Shown in pieces: positions 8,901 to 16,344 of a DNA stretch of 64,000 nt. Made by a program: the position numbers and the translations under genes. Source of the DNA: Candidatus Nanopelagicus abundans (lineage in GTDB: Bacteria > Actinomycetota > Actinomycetes > Nanopelagicales > Nanopelagicaceae); contig NZ_CP016779.1 in the NCBI RefSeq assembly GCF_002288305.1, positions 186,001 to 250,000 on the forward strand, in the 5' to 3' direction. The notes under the pieces were generated by a model that was given only the letters and a program-made list of their open reading frames with translations, was not told the DNA's origin and did not search any database. Within the stretch, counting starts at the first letter, position 1; the number at the start of each line of letters is the position of its first letter.

Positions 8901-9746
8901 ATGATTGATCTTCACACACATACGACATTTAGTGATGGAACTGATACTCCAACTCAATTAATTAATAAAGCACTTGCTGCTGGGATAACAACTATTGCAT
9001 TAACAGATCATGACTCAATTAGTGGATGGCAAGAAGCTACTTCCGCTCTTCGTCCTGGCATTTGCCTAGTCCCAGGCGCTGAAGTTTCTTGTCAGACTCT
9101 AGATGGAATAAGTGTTCATATTTTGGGGCTCTTATTTGATTCAAGTAATACTGCATTAATTGATACATTAGAAAAAACTAGAGAAAATCGCTATTGCCGC
9201 ATGGAAAAGATAATTGCAAAAATTAACGAAGCTGGTATTGATATAAGCATGAGTGATGTTTTAGAACAGTTATCAGATGGCGCAACATTAGGTAGACCAC
9301 ATCTTGCAGATGCACTAGTTAAAAAAGGTGTAGTTACAAGTAGAGAAGAAGCATTTGCACAAATGCTCCATAATCACTCTAAATATTATGTTTCACATTA
9401 TTCACCAACACCAGAGGCAGTAATCAAATTAATTAAAGAAGCCGGTGGTGTATCTGTTATTGCCCATCCAATGGCTTCTCATCGTGGGCGAACAATCTCA
9501 CTGGACACATTTGGCTCCTTAATCCAAGCTGGATTAGATGGAATTGAAGTTGATCACCGCGATCATTCTCCTCAGGAGAAAACTCAACTAATAGCACTAG
9601 CAAATGAGTCAAAACTTATTATGACTGGTGCAAGTGATTACCACGGAAATGGAAAATTAAATTTACTAGGTGAATACACCACAGAGCCAGCACAATGGCA
9701 AAAGCTAGAAGAGCGAGCTAATGCTCGTAGGGTTTTATCAGTTTAA
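8901..9746 (+). CDS. PHP-domain phosphoesterase (TrpH/RnaAM-like)
   Basis: A 281-residue metal-dependent phosphoesterase. MIDLHTHTTFSDGT carries the first HxH metal ligands, LTDHDSISGW the second motif, HPMASH a third and GASDYHG the C-terminal Asp-x-His. This is the YciV/TrpH subfamily, members of which hydrolyse 3',5'-bisphosphonucleotides or trim RNA 5' ends. A TAAGAT hexamer ends six bases before the ATG, so the gene may have its own leaderless promoter in addition to readthrough from the DMT gene. Confidence 0.88.
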   Translation: MIDLHTHTTFSDGTDTPTQLINKALAAGITTIALTDHDSISGWQEATSALRPGICLVPGAEVSCQTLDGISVHILGLLFDSSNTALIDTLEKTRENRYCRMEKIIAKINEAGIDISMSDVLEQLSDGATLGRPHLADALVKKGVVTSREEAFAQMLHNHSKYYVSHYSPTPEAVIKLIKEAGGVSVIAHPMASHRGRTISLDTFGSLIQAGLDGIEVDHRDHSPQEKTQLIALANESKLIMTGASDYHGNGKLNLLGEYTTEPAQWQKLEERANARRVLSV

Positions 9747-9747
9747 A

Positions 9748-10011
9748 TTATTGACTAGCAAAACCAACGCGGCGATCAGCACCCTCGCCAACTTCTACAT
9801 AACTAATCTTGTTATAAGGAACTAAAATTTCTCGACCTTTGCTGTCACTAAGTGATAAAACAGAAGATGACTTAATTGCCTCATTTACTTTTGCAATTAC
9901 TTCATCTTGGGTATTTGTGCACTCAATATTTAACTCACGTGAACTGTCAGATATTCCGACTTTTACCTCAGTTTTTACCGAGCTCTTAGTTACTGATTTC
10001 GCTGTAGCCAT
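9748..10011 (-). CDS. DUF3107 family protein
   Basis: An 87-residue protein. After a basic, serine-rich extension it has the DUF3107 core: VKVGISDSSRELNIE, a central helix, ILVPYNKISYVEVG and a terminal RRVGFAS. This is a small conserved actinobacterial protein (TB9.4/Rv3208A-like) normally found beside a TetR regulator, as here. A TAGAGT hexamer ends six bases before the start on the minus strand. The function is unknown. Confidence 0.9.
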   Translation of the reverse strand: MATAKSVTKSSVKTEVKVGISDSSRELNIECTNTQDEVIAKVNEAIKSSSVLSLSDSKGREILVPYNKISYVEVGEGADRRVGFASQ

Positions 10012-10048
10012 AAGATAACTCTATCTACTTGCCAATAAGTATGCGAAT

Positions 10049-10657
10049 TTAGGATTGTGATTTAGGAAACCCAGAGATTCCCCGCCAGATTAGATTCATA
10101 ACTAACTCAGTTGCACGCCGGCGGTCAATTTTGCCATCTCGATCTAACCAGTGACGAGCACTAGTTTGCACCGTACCGATAATTCCAACTGCCAGCATCA
10201 TTGACTCTTCTTTTCCTAAGCCAGTATCAATTGAGATAACTGCACTAATTGCAGCAGCGCAATCGTAAGTCATTCGGTTAAGCCGCTCTCTAACTTGTGG
10301 TTCTACATTCATATCACTTTCAAAAAGCAATCTAAATGCTTCACCTTCAGAATCAATAAAGCCAAAATATGCCTCAACTGTTGCTGCAACTCTGGCCGAG
10401 TTTTCTCGGTTAGCAGCAATTGCTTTTTGAATTGCAAAAACTAATGAATCAATATGCAAATCTAATACTGCAAGGTATAGGTCTAACTTAGATGGGAAGT
10501 GCTGATATAAAACTGGCTTACTAACTTTTGCACGGTCTGCAATTTCATCCATTGCAGCAGAGTGATAACCCGCAGCGGTAAAAACCTCAAGTGCTGCAAC
10601 TAGTAGTTGCGCTCTACGTTCATCGCGAGGTAAGCGATTAGTTTTCTCATCAGCCAC
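10049..10657 (-). CDS. TetR/AcrR-family transcriptional regulator
   Basis: 202 residues. The N-terminal helix-turn-helix is clear: RRAQLLVAALEVFTAAGYHS, then AMDEIADRAKVSKPVLYQHF and the PSKLDLYLAVLD helix. The C-terminal half is the ligand/dimer domain. It corresponds by context to Rv3208 (next to DUF3107). The start is GTG, with TAGAAT five bases upstream. It is transcribed divergently from mshB, and a perfect palindrome lies in the shared 66-bp spacer, which could be its operator. Confidence 0.92.
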   Translation of the reverse strand: MADEKTNRLPRDERRAQLLVAALEVFTAAGYHSAAMDEIADRAKVSKPVLYQHFPSKLDLYLAVLDLHIDSLVFAIQKAIAANRENSARVAATVEAYFGFIDSEGEAFRLLFESDMNVEPQVRERLNRMTYDCAAAISAVISIDTGLGKEESMMLAVGIIGTVQTSARHWLDRDGKIDRRRATELVMNLIWRGISGFPKSQS

Positions 10658-10696
10658 AGTTAATTCTATTGGGATAAGTATGAGATTGTCAGGTTT

Positions 10697-10715
10697 TATA
10701 ACTTTTACAGTTATA
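10697..10715. promoter_or_regulatory. Palindrome TATAACT-N5-AGTTATA between tetR and mshB
   Basis: A perfect 7-bp inverted repeat with a 5-base spacer. Its right arm overlaps the TATATT hexamer (10712-10717) that sits six bases before the probable mshB start at 10724. A dimer bound here would block mshB initiation and lies ~40 bases from the regulator's own start. That it is a TetR operator is inference from size, symmetry and position. Confidence 0.5.
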
Positions 10716-10723
10716 TTGTGCGG

Positions 10724-11587
10724 GTGAGTGCAGCAAAAAGATTGTTATTAGTCCATGCCCATCCAGATGATGAGACCATCAATAATGGAGTAACAATGGC
10801 TAAATATGCTGCATCAGGTGCGCAGGTAACTTTAGTAACTTGCACAAGAGGTGAAGAGGGTGAAGTCTTAGTAACTGAACTTGCAAACTTGGCGAGTGAT
10901 AAAGATGACAAGCTTGGTGAACATCGTGAAGTTGAATTAAAAGATGCGATGGCGCAATTGGGAATAAATGATTTTAGATTTTTAGGCGCTCCAAATAAAA
11001 AATGGCGAGATAGCGGGATGATGGGGACAACCCAAAATGAGCGAGGTGATGTATTTTGGCAAGCTGACCTAGATGAGGCTTCACATGAACTTGTTAAGAT
11101 TATTTTAGAAACTAAGCCACAAGTATTAATTACCTATGATGAGTTTGGTGGTTATGGCCACCCAGATCACATAAAGGCTCATAGAGTTGCAATGAGGGCC
11201 ACTGAGCTGGCTGCTGAGCAAGGGTGGCAGATTAGTAAAATTTATTGGAACACAATGCCAAGGTCAGTTATTCAAATGGGAATTGAAAAAATGAAAGAGG
11301 TCGGATCAGATTTCTTTGGCGCTGAAAGTGCTGATGATCTACCTTTTGCCAAACCAGATGAATTAGTTACAACTGTCGTTAACGCCCCAGAGTATGTGCC
11401 ACAAAAACTTGAAGCTATGAAAGCTCACGCCACACAAATTTCAGTAGATGGACCATTTTTTGCACTCTCAAATAATCTTGGTTTATCAGTTTGGGGGGAT
11501 GAGTACTACACATTAGTAAAAGGTGAAAAGGCTGCCCCGTTCGATAGCAACGGCAGAGAGTTAGATATTTTTGCTGGGGTAATTTAG
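10724..11587 (+). CDS. mshB: N-acetyl-GlcN-Ins deacetylase (mycothiol biosynthesis), MshB-like
   Basis: About 287 residues of the PIG-L/LmbE zinc deacetylase family. LLLVHAHPDDETINNG is the HPDDE metal-binding signature near the N-terminus, and GGYGHPDHIKAH provides the third ligand. MshB removes the acetyl group from GlcNAc-inositol in mycothiol synthesis. The GTG at 10724 follows a TATATT hexamer by six bases and gives the usual short N-terminus; an in-frame GTG lies at 10718. A small membrane-protein gene overlaps its stop by one base, as downstream of mshB in other actinobacteria. Confidence 0.88.
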   Translation: MSAAKRLLLVHAHPDDETINNGVTMAKYAASGAQVTLVTCTRGEEGEVLVTELANLASDKDDKLGEHREVELKDAMAQLGINDFRFLGAPNKKWRDSGMMGTTQNERGDVFWQADLDEASHELVKIILETKPQVLITYDEFGGYGHPDHIKAHRVAMRATELAAEQGWQISKIYWNTMPRSVIQMGIEKMKEVGSDFFGAESADDLPFAKPDELVTTVVNAPEYVPQKLEAMKAHATQISVDGPFFALSNNLGLSVWGDEYYTLVKGEKAAPFDSNGRELDIFAGVI

Positions 11588-11904
11588 TGAAAGTAATTCG
11601 CTCATTATTGCTCGGCACACTAATTGGATTCTGTGCCATTATGCTTCACAACATATACCCACCATTTGGATTTATTGGATCGATACTTTTAACTTTTATA
11701 GGAATGAATATTTTTAGTAGAACTTTTTTCTATTTAAGATACCAAGTAATAGCTTCAGCAGCCTGGCTAGCAGTGGTTCTCTTTGCTGGAAATCCTGGAT
11801 CAGGTGAAGAGGTATTAATTTATGGAAATACCTATGGCAATATCTTTCTAATTGCAGGTTTTATTACATTAATGATTTCCTTAGTTAGACCAAGGCGGTC
11901 ATAA
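11587..11904 (+). CDS. Small integral membrane protein downstream of mshB
   Basis: A 105-residue protein with four hydrophobic segments (LLLGTLIGFCAIML, FIGSILLTFIGMNIF, VIASAAWLAVVLFAG, IFLIAGFITLMISLV) and a basic C-terminus (RPRRS). The GTG start overlaps the mshB TAG by one base, so it is translationally coupled. It corresponds in position to Rv1171-type proteins of unknown function. No catalytic motif is visible. It ends two bases before the convergent CysRS-like gene. Confidence 0.7.
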   Translation: MKVIRSLLLGTLIGFCAIMLHNIYPPFGFIGSILLTFIGMNIFSRTFFYLRYQVIASAAWLAVVLFAGNPGSGEEVLIYGNTYGNIFLIAGFITLMISLVRPRRS

Positions 11905-11906
11905 AA

Positions 11907-13307
11907 TTAAATTAACCACTCCCAACTTTGCCCATCTTTACTGTCTCTAACTACCACTCCGACTTTAAGCAGTAATCCCCGTAGTCGATCACTTTCTGTA
12001 AAGTCACCTTTATTACGTGCTATTTGTCGCTGATCAAACAAACTTTGAGCATCTGATGTTAATTCACCCTTACCTAGTGATGGCTTAAGTAGGTCTAACC
12101 CAAATAAATCATCAACACATTTAAAAATTTCATACTTAACTCCATCACTTAAAGTCTGAGCTTTTTCAATACTTCTTAACTTCTGTAGCGCCCTTGGTGT
12201 ATCTAAATCTGCCGAAAAATCTGCACTAATCTCATCTATAAATCCTTGTGCCTGTTTTTTATCTAATGATTTATCTTTCGCCCAAGTTGCAGTTTTATCT
12301 CGCCAACGCTGAATTAATAAATGAGCAGCTTTTAAACTATCCCAACTTAAGTCCATCTGACTTCTATATCTGTTTTCTAGGAAGCAAAGCCTAAGTGATA
12401 GTGGGTCTAAATGCTTTGAAATTAAATCTGAAACTAAAACTACATTCCCAGTACTTTTAGCCATCTTACGGCCTTCAAATAAAAGATGTTCACCATGAAC
12501 CCAGAGTGCTACCGCCTCATTATTTATAGATGAGTTTGATTGAGCACGTTCATTTTCATGATGAGGAAATCTTAGATCTATCCCGCCTAAGTGAATATCT
12601 ACAAACTCATCTAAATAATGTAGTGACATCGCCGAGCATTCAATATGCCAACCTGGAAATCCTGGCCCCCATGGTGAATCCCAAATCATTTGGGTTCGAC
12701 CTGCTGCTGCTTTCCAAAGCGCCCAGTCAGCATGAAATTTTTTAGCGCCACCTTCAGTGTATTCAAAATTATGACCAGGCTTAAGTGCATCTAACCGATT
12801 TCCACTAATAGCGCCGTAACCTTGATATGACTGAGCTGAGAAGTAAACACAGTTATCACTACCAACGTATGCATGATCAGTATCAATTAATTTTTTTATT
12901 AAATCATGCATAAGCGGTATACAGCCGCTAGCTTTTGGGTATAAATCTGCGGCATTAATATTTAAAGATTTAAGATCTTGATGAAATCTACTTTCATAAA
13001 ATTTTGCAACCTCATATGGATCTTTTGCTTCAGCTTTGGCTTGTGCCAATATTTTATCTTCTACAAAATCCTCTGACATGTGACCAACATCGGTAATATT
13101 TTGAATGAACTTAACTTGATAACCAGAATGCTTCGCTAACCTGGTGATTAAGTCTCCAAGTAAGAAAGTACGCATATTTCCAACATGGGCATCGCGATAA
13201 ACAGTTGGCCCACAGCTATAAATTCGTAAGCTCTTACCGTCACTACTTTCTACTATTTGTAGTTTTCGCGATTTAGTATCAAATAATTGAATTTGATTAT
13301 TACTCAT
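11907..13307 (-). CDS. cysS: Class I cysteinyl-tRNA synthetase or CysRS-like ligase
   Basis: 466 residues. The Rossmann catalytic domain has SCGPTVYRDAHVGNMRTF (HIGH-type motif as HVGN), the zinc ligands Cys (SCGPT), Cys (WHIECSAMS) and His (FPHHENERAQS), and the KMSKS-type loop KMAKSTGN. A helical C-terminal domain follows. The family also includes MshC, the cysteine ligase of mycothiol synthesis, but MshC is shorter and has a CGITPYD-type motif, so CysRS is the better call. Its location between mshB and dapC leaves a role in mycothiol open; see findings. Confidence 0.82.
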   Translation of the reverse strand: MSNNQIQLFDTKSRKLQIVESSDGKSLRIYSCGPTVYRDAHVGNMRTFLLGDLITRLAKHSGYQVKFIQNITDVGHMSEDFVEDKILAQAKAEAKDPYEVAKFYESRFHQDLKSLNINAADLYPKASGCIPLMHDLIKKLIDTDHAYVGSDNCVYFSAQSYQGYGAISGNRLDALKPGHNFEYTEGGAKKFHADWALWKAAAGRTQMIWDSPWGPGFPGWHIECSAMSLHYLDEFVDIHLGGIDLRFPHHENERAQSNSSINNEAVALWVHGEHLLFEGRKMAKSTGNVVLVSDLISKHLDPLSLRLCFLENRYRSQMDLSWDSLKAAHLLIQRWRDKTATWAKDKSLDKKQAQGFIDEISADFSADLDTPRALQKLRSIEKAQTLSDGVKYEIFKCVDDLFGLDLLKPSLGKGELTSDAQSLFDQRQIARNKGDFTESDRLRGLLLKVGVVVRDSKDGQSWEWLI

Positions 13308-13316
13308 TTAGGCAGC

Positions 13317-13499
13317 TCATTTATTTTCCACTACTTTCCAAACCGCTATTTTGGCTGGATCAAAGGTAACGATGCTGCCATCCTTCTTTCTCACTGTGTT
13401 TTCGCTCTCTAAAATACCGAGAATATCCCGATAGCCACCAGATGGATCATGCAGGCGGATACTCACCTTTTCTCCGATCTGCGCCGCTGATGGCTGCAT
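13317..13499 (-). CDS. Small beta-barrel-like hypothetical protein upstream of fdxA
   Basis: A 60-residue protein with a pattern of short beta strands (EKVSIRLHDPSGGYRDILGI, IVTFDPAKIAVWKVV). It resembles the N-terminal small barrel of actinobacterial GNAT proteins encoded beside this ferredoxin, but the acetyltransferase domain itself is absent, so it may be a trimmed version. A strong Shine-Dalgarno (gaggag) lies ahead of the ATG. It is divergent from fdxA and ends ten bases before the CysRS-like gene. The function is unknown. Confidence 0.6.
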   Translation of the reverse strand: MQPSAAQIGEKVSIRLHDPSGGYRDILGILESENTVRKKDGSIVTFDPAKIAVWKVVENK

Positions 13500-13592
13500 C
13501 TGCTCTCCTCTATTAAACTCATGCCTTGATCAGGTAAGAGTTACTGGCAGTATTCTCTACCTATCTAGGCAAATACAACTGTAAGGAGAAGC

Positions 13593-13913
13593 GTGACCTA
13601 CATAATTGCTCAACCGTGTGTTGATGTTAAAGACAAATCTTGCATCGAAGAGTGCCCAGTTGACTGTATCTATGAGGGTGATCGCATGCTTTATATCCAA
13701 CCTGACGAGTGTGTTGATTGCGGTGCGTGTGAGCCGGTTTGCCCAGTTGAAGCTATTTATTATGAAGATGATGTGCCATCGCAGTGGAAGCAATACAGTG
13801 AAGTTAATACTAAGTTTTTTGTTGAGATTGGATCCCCAGGAGGAGCAGCCAAACTTGGCGCAATTGGTAAGGATCATCAAATAGTTGCTGCACTTCCTCC
13901 GCAAGAGAAATAA
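13593..13913 (+). CDS. fdxA: 7Fe-4S/bacterial-type ferredoxin FdxA
   Basis: A 106-residue ferredoxin of the mycobacterial FdxC/FdxA type. The N-terminal cluster motif PCVDVKDKSCIEECPVDCI and the second motif CVDCGACEPVCPVEAIY supply the cysteines for a 3Fe-4S and a 4Fe-4S cluster, and the typical C-terminal extension is present. The GTG start is preceded by aaggag. A TATTCT hexamer ~35 bases upstream is a plausible -10. The dapC frame begins directly after the stop, the conserved actinobacterial fdxC-dapC pair. Confidence 0.93.
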   Translation: MTYIIAQPCVDVKDKSCIEECPVDCIYEGDRMLYIQPDECVDCGACEPVCPVEAIYYEDDVPSQWKQYSEVNTKFFVEIGSPGGAAKLGAIGKDHQIVAALPPQEK

Positions 13914-13919
13914 GTTTTT

Positions 13920-14966
13920 CTGAAACTGCCAGATTTTCCCTGGGATGTCCTGGCGCCTTATGCAGTTATAGCAAAAAGATATCCAGATGGTTTCATTGAT
14001 TTATCTCAAGGAACACCAGTTGATCAAACCCCAAAATTTATTCAGGAGGCGTTAGCAGCTGCCAGTAATTCACCTAGCTATCCACTTACTGCCGGTAGTG
14101 AAAAATTAATAAGCGCAATTAGAGATTGGTCAGTAAAGAATTTAAAAGTTAGTGGTGACTTCGATGTTTTACCTACGATTGGTTCAAAAGAGTTAGTAGC
14201 ACTCTTGCCAACACTGCTGCAAAGCAAAAAAGTCTTATACCCAAAAGTTGCCTATCCAACTTACTTAGTTGGCGCCCTGATGGCTGGGGCAGAGGCGATA
14301 GCAGTAGATGCTTCAGCAGATGATTGGAGTGCTGCTGATTTAGCCTGGATTAATTCACCATCTAACCCAACGGGTGAGGTATTAACGGATGATCAGGTAT
14401 TACAAGTGATTAATTGGAGCCGTAAAAATAATGCAGTAGTTGCAAGTGATGAGTGTTATTTAAGTTTTTCATCAAATGCTAAATCAATACTAGAGCTAGC
14501 AAAAGGTGATAACACTGGTCTGTTAGCTGTTCACTCATTATCTAAAAGTTCAAATATGGCCGGGTATCGAGCAGCTTTTATAGTCGGAGATCCCAAGTTA
14601 ATTGATCAGATTCGCCAGATTAGAAAACATGCTGGACTTATGGTGGCTTCCCCAGTTCAAGCCGCAATGATTGTTGCTCTTTCAGATAATGCCCATGTAG
14701 CAGAGCAAGTAAATAGATATAGCAACCGGCGAAATATTTTAAGTTCTGCATTAAATAATGCTGGCTTTACTATCGAACATAGTAAGGCTGGCCTATACAT
14801 ATGGTGTGCAAAGGGTGAAAACTGCTTTAAAACAGTTGATTGGTTTGCCAGCCGTGGCATTTTAGTTACCCCAGGTAGCTTTTACGGAGATGATAACTTT
14901 GTCAGAGTGGCACTTACAGCAACTGATGAAAATATTAATAAAGCTAGTGAACGGATTAAATCTTGA
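13920..14966 (+). CDS. dapC: N-succinyldiaminopimelate aminotransferase DapC with apparent CTG start
   Basis: A PLP-dependent class I/II aminotransferase of lysine/diaminopimelate synthesis. The first conventional start codon in frame (TTG, 14205) would remove ~95 residues, yet the translation before it matches DapC closely: LPDFPWDVLAPYA, DLSQGTPVD, YPLTAGSEKL, then PTIGSKELVALLP. The frame is closed upstream by the in-frame fdxA stop at 13911-13913, so initiation must fall at CTG 13920, CTG 13926 or another rare codon. Later motifs are intact: NSPSNPTGEV, SDECYLSF and SLSKSSNMAGYRAAF with the PLP lysine. It is translationally coupled to fdxA. Confidence 0.85.
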   Translation: MKLPDFPWDVLAPYAVIAKRYPDGFIDLSQGTPVDQTPKFIQEALAAASNSPSYPLTAGSEKLISAIRDWSVKNLKVSGDFDVLPTIGSKELVALLPTLLQSKKVLYPKVAYPTYLVGALMAGAEAIAVDASADDWSAADLAWINSPSNPTGEVLTDDQVLQVINWSRKNNAVVASDECYLSFSSNAKSILELAKGDNTGLLAVHSLSKSSNMAGYRAAFIVGDPKLIDQIRQIRKHAGLMVASPVQAAMIVALSDNAHVAEQVNRYSNRRNILSSALNNAGFTIEHSKAGLYIWCAKGENCFKTVDWFASRGILVTPGSFYGDDNFVRVALTATDENINKASERIKS

Positions 14967-15934
14967 GTACTAGCGCAATTTTATTAGTTGGTGGTAAAGG
15001 AACTCGACTAGCGCCAATAACTAATCAGATACCAAAGCCAATGTTGTTAGTTGCTGCTGTGCCATTTACAGAGCATCAGATTAGAAAGGCAGCAAGTGCA
15101 GGTATTAATGAGATAGTGCTAGCAACCTCATATAAAGCTGAGCTCTTTGAGCCATATTTTGGTGATGGCGCAAGATTTGGCATCAATATTAAGTACGCTT
15201 TTGAAAGCAGCGCCCTTGGCACAGCAGGTGGTATTAGAAATGCGGCAGAGTTACTGAGCCCATGTGATCAAGTAGTTATATTTAATGGTGATGTATTAAG
15301 TGGGCATAGTTTGTCTAGCCAGTTAAAGTTTCATAAGGATAATAATGCAGAAGTGACTTTGTATCTAACTAAAGTAGAAGATGCTCGAGCTTACGGCTGT
15401 GTTGAGTTAGCAGCAGATAACAGTGTTAAATCCTTTTTAGAGAAGATGGAAAATCCAGTTAGCAATTTAATTAATGCTGGTTGCTATATTTTCAACCGTA
15501 ATATTATTGATAATATTCCAAAAGGTAAGGTAGTAAGTGTGGAGCGAGATACTTTTCCATCACTTTTAAATGCTGGAACTAAGGTCTATGGCTATTTAGA
15601 TAACTCATATTGGCTAGATATCGGCACTCCGGCCGCACTTGTTAAGGCATCTGCAGATTTAGTTACTGGTGTTATTAAATCTGGTGCCACTTTAGAGCAC
15701 ACTGGAGATAGAATAATTTCAGATACCGCTGTTATTAATAGTTCAGCTCTGATAAATAATGGATCCGTCATTGATGGTGAAGTTATAGTTGAAAGTGATA
15801 CCCAGATAAGTGGTTCAATCATCGGAAAAGGTGCGAAAATAGGTAAAAATTGCAAAATAATTGACTCAATCATTGCTCCAGGTACTCAAATTGATGCGGG
15901 AATGGTAGTAATTTCGAATTATTTAGGGTTTTAA
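14963..15934 (+). CDS. Sugar-phosphate nucleotidyltransferase (mannose-1-phosphate guanylyltransferase-like)
   Basis: 323 residues. The nucleotidyltransferase domain opens with LLVGGKGTRLAPITNQIPKP, the GxGTRLxPxT-PKP signature, and contains FNGDVLSG with the metal-binding Asp. The C-terminal part (~250-323) is a left-handed beta-helix with hexapeptide-like repeats (IIGKGAKIGKNCKIIDSII). The TTG start overlaps the dapC stop. In actinobacteria ManC/ManB-type enzymes sit in the whiB2-phosphomannomutase neighbourhood as here, suggesting GDP-mannose or a related nucleotide sugar for cell-wall glycans. Confidence 0.85.
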   Translation: MSTSAILLVGGKGTRLAPITNQIPKPMLLVAAVPFTEHQIRKAASAGINEIVLATSYKAELFEPYFGDGARFGINIKYAFESSALGTAGGIRNAAELLSPCDQVVIFNGDVLSGHSLSSQLKFHKDNNAEVTLYLTKVEDARAYGCVELAADNSVKSFLEKMENPVSNLINAGCYIFNRNIIDNIPKGKVVSVERDTFPSLLNAGTKVYGYLDNSYWLDIGTPAALVKASADLVTGVIKSGATLEHTGDRIISDTAVINSSALINNGSVIDGEVIVESDTQISGSIIGKGAKIGKNCKIIDSIIAPGTQIDAGMVVISNYLGF

Positions 15935-16069
15935 TTTCCCCAATTTGACCTCTCTCCACTTGACTTAATAGAGTTACAAGCGTGTAATTATCCTATTAGC
16001 GGGCACACCCTGGCCCTATAGGAACTAGCAGCTACTAAGCTTCTGGTACTCAGATTTATAAGGAGAGAT

Positions 16070-16336
16070 ATGTTAGAAAAAGATGCAGCCCTTGCGGCCC
16101 TAGTAGTTTCCTCAGAACAGCTTTCATGGCAGGAGCGGGCGCTTTGTGCTCAGACAGATCCAGAGGCATTTTTTCCTGAGAAGGGTGGTTCAACTAGAGA
16201 GGCTAAGCGAGTCTGCCTTTCCTGTGAGGTTCGTTCTGAATGTCTTGAGTATGCGTTAGCTCATGATGAGCGATTTGGAATTTGGGGTGGATTATCAGAA
16301 CGTGAGCGTCGACGCTTAAAGCGCCGTAGCGCTTAA
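16070..16336 (+). CDS. whiB2: WhiB-family Fe-S regulator, WhiB2/WhmD-like
   Basis: An 88-residue protein with the WhiB layout: the first cluster Cys in ERALCAQTDPEAFFPEKGG, then KRVCLSCEVRSECLEYAL supplying C-x2-C-x5-C, the GIWGGLSE beta turn and a basic DNA-contact tail (ERRRLKRRSA). WhiB proteins bind a 4Fe-4S cluster and the primary sigma factor; WhiB2 controls septation and division genes. A clear aaggagag site precedes the ATG, and the ~135-base leader upstream is the longest in this region, so it probably has its own promoter. The next gene starts eight bases later. Confidence 0.93.
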   Translation: MLEKDAALAALVVSSEQLSWQERALCAQTDPEAFFPEKGGSTREAKRVCLSCEVRSECLEYALAHDERFGIWGGLSERERRRLKRRSA

Positions 16337-16344
16337 AATAACGG

